Assembly: GCA_001644975.1 (NCBI GenBank)
Contig: LVCQ01000004.1
Span: 1 to 53,796, forward strand
DNA length: 53,796 nt
Direction: 5' to 3'
From: Piscirickettsiaceae bacterium NZ-RLO1
GTDB lineage: Bacteria; Pseudomonadota; Gammaproteobacteria; Piscirickettsiales; Piscirickettsiaceae
The notes beneath the pieces are model-generated. The model saw nothing but the letters and a program-made list of their open reading frames with translations, made no database searches and was not told where the DNA came from. A program made the translations under genes and the position numbers. Position 1 is the stretch's first letter; each line of letters starts with the position of its first letter. This document shows, piece after piece, positions 19,098 to 29,642 of the stretch.

Positions 19098-20241
19098 CTC
19101 TTCCTTTTTTTTGCTGCTCTTGCTCGTATTTATTTTGAATATCCACTCTGAGTAATAAACCCAATGCTAAACAATTAATCACTAAGCTACTGCCACCAAA
19201 ACTCATCAACGGCAAAGTCAACCCTTTAGTCGGCAATAACCCCGTATTGACCCCAAGATTAATAATTGCTTGTAAACCCACCCAAAAACTAATCCCATAA
19301 GCTAAATAAGCCTCAAATTTTTTCCCTAAATATTCGGCCTGACGTGCAATTAATAAACCACGAAAAACCAGTAATGCAAATAAAACCACAACGACCATTA
19401 CACCGACAAAACCAAGCTCTTCACCAACAATAGCGACAAGAAAATCAGTATGAGCTTCTGGTAAATAAAACAATTTTTGCACACTATCACCCAAGCCCAC
19501 GCCCAGCCAACCACCGCGACCAAATGCAATCAAAGACTGAGTTAACTGGTAACCTGTATTAAACTGATCAGCCCACGGGTTTAAAAACGAACTTAATCGT
19601 GCTAATCGGTAAGGTGCTGCGACCATCACCAAAGCGAACCCCACTCCAGCGATAACAAAAACCACAACAAAACGTCGCAACGGTACTTTTGCCATAAACA
19701 ACATAACAAACACTGTCGCCGCCAAAACCACCAAAGCGCCAAAATCAGGTTGTAATAATAAAAAAATTGCAATGACAGCAATTAACGCTAACGGTTTTAA
19801 AAACCCGACCAAGGTCTCTTGCACCGATTTTTCATGACGAACAAGATAATCAGCAGCATACACTATCATACAAAATTTAATTAATTCAGATACCTGCAAA
19901 GAAATCAGCCCTAGATGCAACCACCGCGTACTGCCATTGACTTCCTTGCCTACACCTGGCAGTAACACAATAATAAGTAAACTCACCCCTAAAAACAGCA
20001 AAGGCAAAGCAAGAGCTCGCCACAGGTCTGTTTTCAGACAAAGCATGCATAACATCACGCCACAACCGAGCACGACATAAATAGCTTGACGAATTAGAAA
20101 ATGAAACGGCGCCGCATAATTGCTTTGTGCAACCACCATCGATGCCGAACCTACCATCACCAACCCCAAGCCCAGCAAACTAAAGATGGCAATAATAAGT
20201 AGCCCATCCAAACGCAGTTTTCCTGCCATATGCTCCATCAT
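19078..20241 (-). CDS. ftsW: septal peptidoglycan polymerase FtsW
   Basis: A 387-residue SEDS-family glycosyltransferase with about ten membrane helices that polymerises lipid II at the septum together with FtsI. Typical segments are NGSTRWLHLG, QPDFGALVV, GYQLTQSLIAFGRGGWLGVGLGDSVQKLFYLPEAHTDF and the C-terminal TGLLPTKGLTLPLMSFGGSS. The start overlaps the murD stop (ATGA). Confidence 0.96.
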   Translation of the reverse strand: MMEHMAGKLRLDGLLIIAIFSLLGLGLVMVGSASMVVAQSNYAAPFHFLIRQAIYVVLGCGVMLCMLCLKTDLWRALALPLLFLGVSLLIIVLLPGVGKEVNGSTRWLHLGLISLQVSELIKFCMIVYAADYLVRHEKSVQETLVGFLKPLALIAVIAIFLLLQPDFGALVVLAATVFVMLFMAKVPLRRFVVVFVIAGVGFALVMVAAPYRLARLSSFLNPWADQFNTGYQLTQSLIAFGRGGWLGVGLGDSVQKLFYLPEAHTDFLVAIVGEELGFVGVMVVVVLFALLVFRGLLIARQAEYLGKKFEAYLAYGISFWVGLQAIINLGVNTGLLPTKGLTLPLMSFGGSSLVINCLALGLLLRVDIQNKYEQEQQKKGRVGRESR

Positions 20242-21605
20242 GACCGCTGTCTTCTAACTTCATGAATAAAAGCTTCACCACGTGCTTCAAAATTCTCAAA
20301 CATGTCAAAACTTGCACAAGCTGGCGCCAGCAAAACACTATCACCGCTTTGTGCAACAGTGGCTGCCATCCCCACTGCTGTCGCTAAGTTGTGCGTACGC
20401 ATGACACAAACCCATGGGCTTAAACACTGCTGTAGTCGCTCAGCATCTTCACCAAAAACAATGACCACACGAGTAAAGCGCTTTACGCTCTGCTCTAAAT
20501 TAGTAAAATCTGCACTTTTCCCCTGCCCACCTGCAAGCAAAACCACCTTGTTTTTTGTTTGCTCACCGACGCTTTGAATCGATGCGATCGCCGCCCCAAT
20601 GTTCGTTGCTTTCGAGTCATTAAACCAATAAACATTATTCAGCACATCAACCAACTGGCAGCGATGAGGCAAGCCCGCAAAGCTACGAATCTCATCTGTC
20701 ACTACATGCAGAGGAAGTTTTAATAAATCACTAATCGCCAATACCGCCAAGGCATTTTCAAAATGATGCTGACCAAACAAAGTCATTAAACGCGTATTCA
20801 CTATTTTCTGATCACCCTGACCCAACCAAGGCTCACCTTGAGTTTGATCTTTAATCAGTCGCCATTGATTATTCTGCACCTGCTTTTCGGTATCAATATT
20901 ACTATTTACACCAAACAATACAGAATTATTTTTAATAATATTAAGATATTTATCTTTTAGCCAGTGCTCTTCGTGATGATAAACTTGATAATCAGAATTT
21001 AAAAAAATACGAGCTTTAGCATCTTGATACTCTTCAAAGCTCGCATATCTATCCATATGATCAGGTGAAGTATTCAGCAAAGCCGCGACTTTAGGTTTTA
21101 ATGAATAAGTCGTTTCTAACTGGAAACTAGAAAGTTCTAAAATATATAACTCAACATCTTGGTGTAATAGTTCCAGAATCGGCGTACCTAAATTACCCCC
21201 GACAGCGACTTGCACACCCGCTTGCTTAGCAACTTGGCCAAGCAAGGTTGTCACACTACTCTTACCATTAGACCCAGTAATAGCAACTACCGGTGCTCGC
21301 ACATAGCGTGCGAATAACTCTATATCACCAATAAAATGATTATTATTAACCAATAAGCGCTGTAGCATTGGATCATGCCCTGCTAATCCTGGACTAATCA
21401 CAATATCAGCAAACTCTCGCATAAATAACTGCTCAGGCCAAGCACCACAGTAATACTCAACATCAGGATAAGCTTCTTGCAGCTGCTGTAAATGCGGCGG
21501 GGAGGTGCGTGTATCAATAACGCATACAGCAATTCCTTGCTGCTTTAAAAATTTGACACACGACCAACCGGTTTTACCCAAGCCAATCACAAGCGTAGAC
21601 TGCAT
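20238..21605 (-). CDS. murD: UDP-MurNAc-L-alanine--D-glutamate ligase
   Basis: A 455-residue ligase adding D-Glu to the stem peptide. The ATP-binding loop GSNGKSSVTTLLG is near residue 111, the SFQLE and NTSPDHMDRY segments form the substrate site, and WFNDSKATN the central-to-C-terminal hinge. Gene order ftsW-murD-mraY is as in E. coli but read on the minus strand, with one base between mraY stop and murD start. Confidence 0.97.
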   Translation of the reverse strand: MQSTLVIGLGKTGWSCVKFLKQQGIAVCVIDTRTSPPHLQQLQEAYPDVEYYCGAWPEQLFMREFADIVISPGLAGHDPMLQRLLVNNNHFIGDIELFARYVRAPVVAITGSNGKSSVTTLLGQVAKQAGVQVAVGGNLGTPILELLHQDVELYILELSSFQLETTYSLKPKVAALLNTSPDHMDRYASFEEYQDAKARIFLNSDYQVYHHEEHWLKDKYLNIIKNNSVLFGVNSNIDTEKQVQNNQWRLIKDQTQGEPWLGQGDQKIVNTRLMTLFGQHHFENALAVLAISDLLKLPLHVVTDEIRSFAGLPHRCQLVDVLNNVYWFNDSKATNIGAAIASIQSVGEQTKNKVVLLAGGQGKSADFTNLEQSVKRFTRVVIVFGEDAERLQQCLSPWVCVMRTHNLATAVGMAATVAQSGDSVLLAPACASFDMFENFEARGEAFIHEVRRQRS

Positions 21606-21606
21606 A

Positions 21607-22647
21607 TTAACCTCTTAAAAACACACTCGCCAAACCAATAAAGACCAGCACCAATGTAATTAAACTAAACCTTAGCATTACTTGGGTTTCTGGCCAGCCT
21701 TTCTTCTCAAAATGATGGTGTAACGGCGCCATTAAAAAAATACGCTTACCACCAGAATATTTAAAATATCCAACCTGTAAAATCACAGAAATAGTTTCAG
21801 CAACAAAAATTCCACCCATAATAATTAATAGTAATTCTTGCTGTAACAGTACCGCGACTACACCTAAAGCTGCTCCCAATGCCAAAGAGCCCACATCTCC
21901 CATAAACACCCGTGCCGGGTAGATATTAAACCATAAAAAACCAATACCAGCACCGACAATTGCCAAACAAAATATAGTAATTTCACGACCCCCTGGAATA
22001 TAAGGCAAGCCAAAGTACGCTGCCCATCCAGCCTGTTGACCAGCCACTGCAATCACAGCAAAAGCACCGGCAACAATCACCACACACAGTGCTGCTAAAC
22101 CATCGAGCCCATCGGTTAAATTAACAGCATTACTTGACCCGACAATGGCAAAATAAGCCAGTAAAATTGCACCTAAGCCTAAATTAATGCCAACACCTTT
22201 TAAAAAAGGCACCCATAAAACTTGCTCATGTAACATCACGACTACAACTATTGCAGCAACTAAACCAATGACTGACTGCCAAAAATACTTCCAACGTGCA
22301 GCCAACCCTTTGGGGTTTTTAAAGATAAGTTTACGTGCATCATCGACTAAACCAATACAACCAAACCCCAGCATAACGGTTAAGGCAATCCATAAATACT
22401 GACTATGCCAATCCCCCCAAAGTAAACAGCTCACCAGTACAGCAAATAAAATTAAAACACCCCCCATCGTCGGCGTGCCTGTTTTACTTAAGTGCGACTG
22501 CGGCCCATCATCACGCACAACCTGTCCTAATTTATAACGCTGTAGCCTGCGAATACACCCAGGCGCAATAACTAAGATAATTAGCAAAGCGGTCATCAAC
22601 GCAAAAAATGATCGCCACATCAAATCCGTACCTATTCCAGCTAACAT
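21607..22647 (-). CDS. mraY: phospho-MurNAc-pentapeptide transferase
   Basis: A 346-residue polytopic membrane enzyme that moves phospho-MurNAc-pentapeptide onto undecaprenyl phosphate, making lipid I. Catalytic motifs are present: [18 protein letters not shown] and [11 protein letters not shown], followed by [12 protein letters not shown]. It is about 14 residues shorter at the N-terminus than E. coli MraY, with ten membrane segments remaining. Its ATG overlaps the murF stop codon. Confidence 0.97.
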   Translation of the reverse strand: MLAGIGTDLMWRSFFALMTALLIILVIAPGCIRRLQRYKLGQVVRDDGPQSHLSKTGTPTMGGVLILFAVLVSCLLWGDWHSQYLWIALTVMLGFGCIGLVDDARKLIFKNPKGLAARWKYFWQSVIGLVAAIVVVVMLHEQVLWVPFLKGVGINLGLGAILLAYFAIVGSSNAVNLTDGLDGLAALCVVIVAGAFAVIAVAGQQAGWAAYFGLPYIPGGREITIFCLAIVGAGIGFLWFNIYPARVFMGDVGSLALGAALGVVAVLLQQELLLIIMGGIFVAETISVILQVGYFKYSGGKRIFLMAPLHHHFEKKGWPETQVMLRFSLITLVLVFIGLASVFLRG

Positions 22648-24035
22648 AAAGCACCCTCATTGTGATATTGTAATTCCTCAATCACCTCTTCCATGCGCAT
22701 CGCCCGTGACCCTTTCACCAAAATAGTCAGCTCACCACAGGTCAAACGGTTTGTATTTAATTCTGTTATTAACTGGCTGACGAGTGCTTTTTTAGTGGTA
22801 AAATGCTGAGCATACTCACCAAAAGCATGTGCAGCAGACTGCATTTTTTCACCCACGACATATAAATTGTCAATTCCCAACTTTTTCGCTGCCTCAATCA
22901 CTTGCTGATGATAAACAATTTCATCCACACCTAACTCTCCCATATCTCCCAACACCGCAACACGTTTACCAGAGAACATCGACAATACATCTAAAGCACT
23001 TAGCATCGCGTTGACACTGGCATTATAAGTATCATCAATCAAACGTGCACCCGCTACAGCTGGCAATAAACATAGCCGACCTGGCTCAGGCACTACCGCA
23101 GCTAGGCCATTGATAATATCTTCTTGATTAACCTTTAGTGCAACCGCCGCGGCTGTTGCTGCCAATGCATTGTTAATATTATTTCGCCCCAATAACGGCA
23201 AAGTTACCGTCATACTGTCTTTAAAAACATGCAGTGTAAATGAGCTTCCTTGATCTGTCATTTGAATATTCGTTGCATATACATCTGCACCTTGACTCTC
23301 AATAGAGCAAAAGCTTAGCTGATCAATATTTTTTAATTTATTTTTCCAAAAATCATAAAAACGATCTTCTTTATTTAAGATTGCAATGCCCTGACCTTTA
23401 TTAAATTCTTGAAAAATTTCAGACTTTGCCATTGCCACACCTTCAAGTGAGCCAAAACCAGCTAAATGACTCGCCCCTGCGTTTGTTAATACCGCAACCT
23501 CAGGCTGTACCAGTTCAACAGTATACGCGATTTCTCCTGCATGATTTGCCCCTAACTCTAATACGGCATAATCATCATCAGCACGCAAGCGCAGTAAAGT
23601 TAAAGGAACTCCCCAATGATTATTATAATTTTTAACGGGTAATAGTGTTTTTCCTGCACGACTTAAAATAGCATACAGAATATTTCGTGTTGTTGTTTTT
23701 CCTGCACTACCTGTAATCGCTGCAATCTTCGTACTAAATTGCTGACGCCATACTTTTGCCAACTGACCTAAAGCCAGTGTTGTGTCTTCAACCAATAGAT
23801 AAGGCAATCGCTGTTTTTCTAACTCAGCAGGCACTTGACTAATAATGACCGCCACAGCACCCTTAGCCAACGCTTCACCAACAAAATCATGCCCATCTAA
23901 ACGATCACCCTTTAGGGCAATATAAATATCTCCAGCATTTAAATCCCGTGTATCATGGGTAATCGCTTGTATAGTGACATCTTCACCAAAGTACTTTGCA
24001 TCAATCGCTTTTGCCAGCTGCCGTAATGTCTTCAT
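22641..24035 (-). CDS. murF: UDP-MurNAc-tripeptide--D-Ala-D-Ala ligase
   Basis: A 464-residue ligase completing the pentapeptide by adding D-Ala-D-Ala made by Ddl. The ATP loop [12 protein letters not shown] is near residue 107, [12 protein letters not shown] is the metal/substrate region, and [11 protein letters not shown] starts the C-terminal domain. It overlaps murE by 35 bases at its own start. Confidence 0.97.
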   Translation of the reverse strand: MKTLRQLAKAIDAKYFGEDVTIQAITHDTRDLNAGDIYIALKGDRLDGHDFVGEALAKGAVAVIISQVPAELEKQRLPYLLVEDTTLALGQLAKVWRQQFSTKIAAITGSAGKTTTRNILYAILSRAGKTLLPVKNYNNHWGVPLTLLRLRADDDYAVLELGANHAGEIAYTVELVQPEVAVLTNAGASHLAGFGSLEGVAMAKSEIFQEFNKGQGIAILNKEDRFYDFWKNKLKNIDQLSFCSIESQGADVYATNIQMTDQGSSFTLHVFKDSMTVTLPLLGRNNINNALAATAAAVALKVNQEDIINGLAAVVPEPGRLCLLPAVAGARLIDDTYNASVNAMLSALDVLSMFSGKRVAVLGDMGELGVDEIVYHQQVIEAAKKLGIDNLYVVGEKMQSAAHAFGEYAQHFTTKKALVSQLITELNTNRLTCGELTILVKGSRAMRMEEVIEELQYHNEGALC

Positions 24036-25557
24036 CGCTTTCTCTCACTTTATCTTCAACTAGATCAATATCTGAAAAATAATGACGTTGGCCTGAGATT
24101 TCTTGATAATCTTCATGGCCTTTTCCGGCAATAATCAATACATCACCATTTTTTAATGCGGCGATAGCCACCTCAATTGCTTGTTTACGTTCAATAATAA
24201 TATTTACTTGTTCTGGTAAAGCTAATCCGCTGCAAATCTCATCAATAATACTAAGAGGACTTTCATTGCGCGGATTATCGCTGGTCAAAATCAGCTGATC
24301 AGCAATTTTCTCAGCAATTTTTCCCATCAAAGGTCTTTTTTCTCGATCACGATCGCCACCACAACCAAACAAACAAAATAACCGACCGGTTGTAATCTTT
24401 TTTAAGGTAATAAGCACTTGTTCTAATGCATCTGGGGTATGTGCATAATCAACGACAATAAGCGCATGTTGATAATAAAGTGTCTGTAAACGGCCTTTCG
24501 GTGGGCTGATACGTTCTAATAAAGGCAATACCTTTGCTATCGATATCCCTTTTACACCTAACGCAGCGATCACTGCTAATAAATTAAATGCATTAAATTC
24601 GCCAAGCAAAGGAGCTTTTAAATGATATTGACCCCATGGTGTGACTAACTCACCGACCAGCCCGGTTTTACTAAATAATGGATTAATTAATCTTACATCT
24701 GCGCTTTGACTTAACCCATAACTAATAATATTAAGATGCTTAGGCGCATTCTTTCTTAGCCCTTGGCAAAAATGGTCATCATTATTAATAATTAAATTTT
24801 TCAACCCTGGCTGATCAATGAGCCTGGCTTTTGCCGCAGCATAATTTTGCATTGTGCCATGATAATCGAGGTGATCTTGCGTTAAATTAGTATAAATCAC
24901 CGTTTCCATAGCAATGGCCCGAACTCGCCCCTGCACTAAGCTATGTGATGAAACCTCCATCGCAACATCTGTCACTTGTTGTTGATAAAACTGATCAAGT
25001 AACTGTTGCAAAGCAATTGCAGCTGGCGTGGTATTAATACTCGCTTGCAAACAACCATAGATTCCCGCACCTGTTGTTCCTATTAATGCGACACGCTGAT
25101 CAAGCTGACTTAATAGCTGAGCATATAAATAAGACACTGAAGTTTTACCATTCGTCCCAGTGATCCCTAGCAAGGACAACTGCTGTGATGGACAACTATA
25201 ACAAAAACCAGCAAACTCACTGATATAATCACGTAAATTTACCACGGCGATTGCCGGGACCCGCTGTTTTTTTATGTCAATATTAAATACTGCGGCCTCT
25301 TTTTTTTCATAAAGAATCAGTACAGCACCACGCTCACAGGCCTGCGCTATATAATGACGACCATCATTATTTTCACCAGGATAAGCACAAAAAATAGTGC
25401 CAAGCACAACACAGCGACTATCATCGGTAATGCCTATGATTTTTTCATAGTCAATATTAATAGTTCTATTTATATTGTTAGTAGAATGACTATGAAGGTA
25501 ATTGATAGCTTTTTTTATCGCTGGAATGTCCATGGGTTTTATTATTTGGCTCCACAT
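24001..25557 (-). CDS. murE: UDP-MurNAc-L-Ala-D-Glu--meso-diaminopimelate ligase
   Basis: A 518-residue ligase adding the third stem residue. The ATP loop GTNGKTSVSYLYA is present, and the DNPR motif beginning at about D427 is diagnostic of meso-diaminopimelate specificity rather than lysine, which fits a Gram-negative wall. The start is uncertain: ATG 25557 gives a 68-base overlap with ftsI, and ATG 25533 (eight codons later) is equally plausible; neither has a clear ribosome site, so coupling to ftsI translation is likely. Confidence 0.95.
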   Translation of the reverse strand: MWSQIIKPMDIPAIKKAINYLHSHSTNNINRTINIDYEKIIGITDDSRCVVLGTIFCAYPGENNDGRHYIAQACERGAVLILYEKKEAAVFNIDIKKQRVPAIAVVNLRDYISEFAGFCYSCPSQQLSLLGITGTNGKTSVSYLYAQLLSQLDQRVALIGTTGAGIYGCLQASINTTPAAIALQQLLDQFYQQQVTDVAMEVSSHSLVQGRVRAIAMETVIYTNLTQDHLDYHGTMQNYAAAKARLIDQPGLKNLIINNDDHFCQGLRKNAPKHLNIISYGLSQSADVRLINPLFSKTGLVGELVTPWGQYHLKAPLLGEFNAFNLLAVIAALGVKGISIAKVLPLLERISPPKGRLQTLYYQHALIVVDYAHTPDALEQVLITLKKITTGRLFCLFGCGGDRDREKRPLMGKIAEKIADQLILTSDNPRNESPLSIIDEICSGLALPEQVNIIIERKQAIEVAIAALKNGDVLIIAGKGHEDYQEISGQRHYFSDIDLVEDKVRESDEDITAAGKSD

Positions 25558-27214
25558 TTAATACATGTAATGACCGCTTAGCGATTTTTGCAAATACTGG
25601 AGCGGCGACTTCTCCACCATAGTATTGCTCCCCCCGCGGATCATGAATAACAACAACAACCACTAATTTTGGCTGATCGGCGGGCACAATTCCAGCAAAA
25701 AGTGCAGTATAGCGATCAAGGTCATAATCACCATCAGTCACCATCCGCACAGTACCAGTCTTGCCAGCAACACGAAAGCCCTCAATCATAGCACGATGTC
25801 CAGTCCCTGTCGGACTCACCACAGTTTCTAACATAGCCATAACTTCTGCAGCTGTTTGAGTATCCAATACGCGCTGCCCATGTGCTTTTGCCCCACCTAC
25901 AACCACACTCAAAGGATAGCGCACCCCTTCTGCAGCTAAGACAGCATACGCCTGTGCAAGCTGTAACGTTGTTACCGCCAAGCCATAACCGAACCCTAAA
26001 GAAGCCGCTTTCGCTACTGTCAGTCTTCCTTCTGTACTAATTGCACCTGAACGCTCACCAGGTAAACCACTAAAGCTAACTTCACCAAAGCCAAATCGAG
26101 CAAGAAAGTGCTTAAATTCTACTGCCGGAAGCTGCATCATCATTTTTGCAATACCAACATTACTCGATTTTTTTAAAATATCTCGCACCGTCAATTGACC
26201 ATAATTTCTAACATCATGTATTTTGCGCCCATCAATACGCAACCAGCCAGGTGACGTATTAATAATGTCATTTTTATGGTATTTTCCAGATGATAATGCA
26301 TAGGCCAGTGTAAATGGTTTGATCACTGATCCAGGTTCAAATACATCCGTCACGGCTCGATTACGTATTAACTCAGGGATTAAATCACTGCGATTATTTG
26401 GATTAAAAGAAGGGTAATTTGCAATTGCCAATATTTCACTATTTTTTGCATCTAAAACAACTATCGAACCTGAGCGTGCTTTATAATTATAAATTGCTTC
26501 AATCAGCGCCATATGAGAAATATGCTGAATACGTCGATCTATACTAAGAGATAAACCTTTACCATAAGGGCTACCTAACTCTTCAGCTAATATATCGATA
26601 ATACCACCGCGACGATCATGACGAATATTTCTTTTCTGACTCACTCCAACCAACCAATCATTATAAGCCAGCTCGACTCCTTCTTGTCCTTGCTCATCTA
26701 TATCAGTTAACCCAACCAGTGGACCTAACATCGAACCATCAGGATAAAACCGCTGATAATATTTACCAACATACATACCTGGGATTGCTAACGACTTCAC
26801 CTTCATCGCCATTAACGGCAACACAGATCTCTTTAAATACATAAACTGTCTATTTTTATATTTTTTTAACCGATTTTTTATTTTATTAACATCTAAATTT
26901 AATAAATTAATTATTTTTTTTTCTACATCATCAGATAAAATAAATTTTTGTGGATTAATAAAAACAGAATAAACTGGGGCAGAAATTGCTAATGGCTCAC
27001 CATAACGATCAAAAATACTTCCTCTAACAGCAGGCAACACGATGTTTTTTGTTGAGCGTACTTGACTTTGCGCATGCAAAAAGTCATGCTGCATCACCTG
27101 TAAATAAAAAGCACGCACACAAAAAATAATGATTAAAATAGCTAAGACACAAAAAAGTCCATATAAGCGCCAATTAAAATATTTTTTCTGCCAATGCGCC
27201 TTTAAGTTAGCCAT
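25490..27214 (-). CDS. ftsI: septal transpeptidase FtsI (penicillin-binding protein 3)
   Basis: A 574-residue class B PBP that cross-links septal peptidoglycan. One N-terminal membrane helix (about 18-37), a PBP dimerisation domain, then the transpeptidase domain with catalytic S296 in EPGSVIKPF (SxxK), KSSN (SxN) and K485 in AGKTGTV (KTG). The ATG at 27214 shares one base with the ftsL stop (TGATG); an upstream start at 27307 would lie fully inside ftsL and is rejected. Confidence 0.96.
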   Translation of the reverse strand: MANLKAHWQKKYFNWRLYGLFCVLAILIIIFCVRAFYLQVMQHDFLHAQSQVRSTKNIVLPAVRGSIFDRYGEPLAISAPVYSVFINPQKFILSDDVEKKIINLLNLDVNKIKNRLKKYKNRQFMYLKRSVLPLMAMKVKSLAIPGMYVGKYYQRFYPDGSMLGPLVGLTDIDEQGQEGVELAYNDWLVGVSQKRNIRHDRRGGIIDILAEELGSPYGKGLSLSIDRRIQHISHMALIEAIYNYKARSGSIVVLDAKNSEILAIANYPSFNPNNRSDLIPELIRNRAVTDVFEPGSVIKPFTLAYALSSGKYHKNDIINTSPGWLRIDGRKIHDVRNYGQLTVRDILKKSSNVGIAKMMMQLPAVEFKHFLARFGFGEVSFSGLPGERSGAISTEGRLTVAKAASLGFGYGLAVTTLQLAQAYAVLAAEGVRYPLSVVVGGAKAHGQRVLDTQTAAEVMAMLETVVSPTGTGHRAMIEGFRVAGKTGTVRMVTDGDYDLDRYTALFAGIVPADQPKLVVVVVIHDPRGEQYYGGEVAAPVFAKIAKRSLHVLNVEPNNKTHGHSSDKKSYQLPS

Positions 27215-27534
27215 CAAGAGGGCAGAGTAAGTAACTGAGGAGAATCCGGTTGAATCATACCCAACTTGTCCTTCGCTTCTGTTTCTATTCTCCCATACGA
27301 TCGCCACGTACTTTCTTCAAGTAATAATTGTGTCCACTCAGTATAGAGTGAGTTTTGCTCTTTCATTAATGTTTGTAAATGGACAAACAAAACCCGCCCC
27401 TCATCACGCACATACACAACCATCAATGCACTAAAAAAATTAAGGAGTGCAAGCAACACTATGATCCAGGCGGTACGCCGACAAAATGTTTCACGAATAA
27501 TGCCGAGCACATTCCAGTCAATCAATCGATTCAT
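27214..27534 (-). CDS. ftsL: cell division protein FtsL
   Basis: A 106-residue bitopic protein with a short cytoplasmic N-terminus, one membrane helix (about residues 22-42, AWIIVLLALLNFFSALMVVYV) and a periplasmic coiled coil that pairs with FtsB and FtsQ. Sequence conservation in FtsL is always low; the call rests on topology, length and its place between rsmH and ftsI. ATG 27534 has AGGGAT 5-6 bases upstream; a GTG at 27552 lies inside rsmH. Confidence 0.88.
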   Translation of the reverse strand: MNRLIDWNVLGIIRETFCRRTAWIIVLLALLNFFSALMVVYVRDEGRVLFVHLQTLMKEQNSLYTEWTQLLLEESTWRSYGRIETEAKDKLGMIQPDSPQLLTLPS

Positions 27535-27539
27535 TATCC

Positions 27540-28469
27540 CTACCCCAAACACTCCGCAACTCTTAGCACAGCACTGCGTGCGCGAACATTAGTCTCTACT
27601 TCTAGCTTAGACGGCTTAATTGCCTTCGTCACTATTTTTAAGTGTGGGTTTAACATATCTGTGGTCACCGGCACTCCAGGAGGAAAATCATCACCACGCG
27701 CTTCTTTACGCATAAACTTCTTCACAATCCGGTCCTCTAATGAGTGAAAGCTAATCACCACCAAACGCCCACCTGGCTTTAACACGGTTAAACTTGCCTT
27801 GAGCACAGCATGCAAGTCACCTAGTTCATTGTTAATTTTAATACGAATAGCCTGAAACGTCCGCGTTGCTGGATGCTTATTTTTTTCCCAACGTGGATGT
27901 GCTTTAGCAACAAGTTCAGCCAATTGCTTAGTTGTCTGGATTGGCCCATAACAACAAGCCTGGCAAATCGCTTTTGCAATTCTTCGCGCATAACGCTCTT
28001 CACCATAATCAAACAACACCTGAACCAACTCACTTTCATCAACAGCCATCAACCACTCACTGGCCGACACACCGACCGCCGGGTTCATACGCATATCCAA
28101 CGGCCCCTCGCGCATAAAACTAAAGCCGCGTGCATCGTCATCAAGCTGAGGTGAAGAAACGCCTAAATCCAATAACACCCCGTCAACTTGACCACGCCAA
28201 TGACGTTTTGCCACCTCATCCGCCATCATGGCAAAAGAGTCATGCACAATAGAAAAGCGTGTATCATCACCAAAACACTCTCCGGCAACAGCAATTGCCT
28301 CTGGATCTTTATCAAAAGCTAAAACCGTTCCTCCATGTCCTAAACTAGACAAAATTCCACTTGTATGTCCCCCGCGACCAAAGGTACCATCGATATAAAT
28401 TCCATTTTGATTGATCGCCAATGCAGCGATAGATTCTTGCAACAAAACAGACTGATGCATAGTCGACAT
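27540..28469 (-). CDS. rsmH: 16S rRNA m4C1402 methyltransferase RsmH
   Basis: A 309-residue SAM-dependent methyltransferase (MraW) for C1402 in the ribosomal decoding centre. The SAM motif GTFGRGGHTSGIL is at about residue 28, followed by LLDLGVSSPQLDD and FSFMREGPLDMRM, and near the C-terminus VISFHSLEDRIVKKF. AAAGGG lies 6 bases before the ATG. It is the first gene of the dcw block here, because the usual mraZ regulator gene is not upstream. Confidence 0.96.
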   Translation of the reverse strand: MSTMHQSVLLQESIAALAINQNGIYIDGTFGRGGHTSGILSSLGHGGTVLAFDKDPEAIAVAGECFGDDTRFSIVHDSFAMMADEVAKRHWRGQVDGVLLDLGVSSPQLDDDARGFSFMREGPLDMRMNPAVGVSASEWLMAVDESELVQVLFDYGEERYARRIAKAICQACCYGPIQTTKQLAELVAKAHPRWEKNKHPATRTFQAIRIKINNELGDLHAVLKASLTVLKPGGRLVVISFHSLEDRIVKKFMRKEARGDDFPPGVPVTTDMLNPHLKIVTKAIKPSKLEVETNVRARSAVLRVAECLG

Positions 28470-28561
28470 GATTTACCCTTTATCTTCTCTCTATTTGCCT
28501 AATTAATATCTGTATTATTTTATAGCTATTTATAATTAAATTAAATTAAATTAGTTATATT

Positions 28562-29017
28562 TTAAGTCGTTACCCAATCAATAACATGCTCTTCTAAATC
28601 CTGCTCTAAAATATCACGCTCACAATAAACTCGATCTCCTACAGCAATGCCTGCACGGATAACACTTTGATGCGTTCCAGAAAGTAACGGATGCCAAGCA
28701 GGTAATGGCTTTTTCTCCAATAACAATCGATAGGCACAAGTACTAGGTAACCATTTAATTTTATAAATATTATCTCGACTTAATTTCACACAACCCGGCA
28801 CTTTCGCTTGGCGATTTTGATAGTCTTTGCATCTATGTGTATTCTTATCGAATAAAGCACAAGCCACATCTGTATAATAAAATTGGCCATCATCGATATC
28901 TTCTAGCTTATTTAAACAGCAGCGACCACAACGATCACATAAGGCTTCCCATTCTTGCGGGTTCATCTCTGCAAGGCTTTTTTCTTGCCAAAACTTATTC
29001 TTTTTCTTTATGTTCAC
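28562..29017 (-). CDS. ycgN: YcgN/UPF0260 family cysteine-cluster protein
   Basis: A 151-residue protein of the YkgJ/YcgN type with the metal-binding motif CDRCGRCC near residue 27, then CALFDKNTHRCKDY, PGCVKL and STCAYRLL, ending in the conserved VIDW. The cysteines could hold zinc or an iron-sulphur cluster; the biochemical role is unknown. The GTG start is chosen because homology to the family (KFWQEKSLAEM) extends to this point. It follows ycgL by five bases, a pairing also seen near each other in E. coli. Confidence 0.9.
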   Translation of the reverse strand: MNIKKKNKFWQEKSLAEMNPQEWEALCDRCGRCCLNKLEDIDDGQFYYTDVACALFDKNTHRCKDYQNRQAKVPGCVKLSRDNIYKIKWLPSTCAYRLLLEKKPLPAWHPLLSGTHQSVIRAGIAVGDRVYCERDILEQDLEEHVIDWVTT

Positions 29018-29022
29018 TGAAC

Positions 29023-29331
29023 TTAATCTTCACTTTTGTTTAAGGTCGTCTCAGCGAGCTCAATGCGCTCAATTGTTCTAGCAACACAATCGCTTAATGT
29101 TGGTGGTATTTGCAGGTAAAATCCATGCTTTTCAATATTTTCCATCACATCCAATACGTTCTCACGCGCCAACTGACGTTGTTCATTAAGCAATACATTC
29201 ATCACATGTTCACTCTGGCCAAAGCGACGAATCAACTCTTGAGGTAAATGATCAAAGCATTCACCCTCTTTGATATATAAATACATCTCATGATGACGTA
29301 AACTTTTAAAAATTGAACACTTAATTTCCAT
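29023..29331 (-). CDS. ycgL: YcgL domain protein
   Basis: A 102-residue protein with the YcgL fold: a CSIFKS strand, MYLYIK, the DHLPQELIRRFGQ helix and the closing HGFYLQIPPTL. The family is widespread in gammaproteobacteria and of unknown function. ATG 29331 directly follows a GGTGG stretch; a GTG three codons upstream is also possible. It is transcribed with ycgN. Confidence 0.88.
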   Translation of the reverse strand: MEIKCSIFKSLRHHEMYLYIKEGECFDHLPQELIRRFGQSEHVMNVLLNEQRQLARENVLDVMENIEKHGFYLQIPPTLSDCVARTIERIELAETTLNKSED

Positions 29332-29642
29332 ACCACCCACTCACTTTTCACAAACGAGCCATAATATCATCAATTACTGATCACTGCACTGAACTTTAAT
29401 AACACAGTGATACCAGCGCCTATAAGGCGAAACGATAGGACCTAACAGCCCATTATGAAGCTAATAATAAAGTTAATAATTAATTTAAAACTAAAATTAA
29501 TTTTATTAAATCAACTATCAACATTAATAACAGATTAACAAGATAATTTGCTCATGCTTTGCAGCATTATAAAAAGATTCACATCGCCTTTAAAGTAAGT
29601 TATATTTTAATTCCTACGTGATACATCAACAAGGATACCGGC
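29332..29642. other. AT-rich divergent intergenic region
   Basis: About 310 bases between ycgL (minus) and the small ORF at 29643 (plus). It contains two small inverted repeats: ATCACTG near 29381 with CAGTGAT near 29406, and CGCCT-ATA-AGGCG at 29417-29429. Promoters for both sides are expected here, but I cannot place a clear pair of boxes. No gene is seen. Confidence 0.5.
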
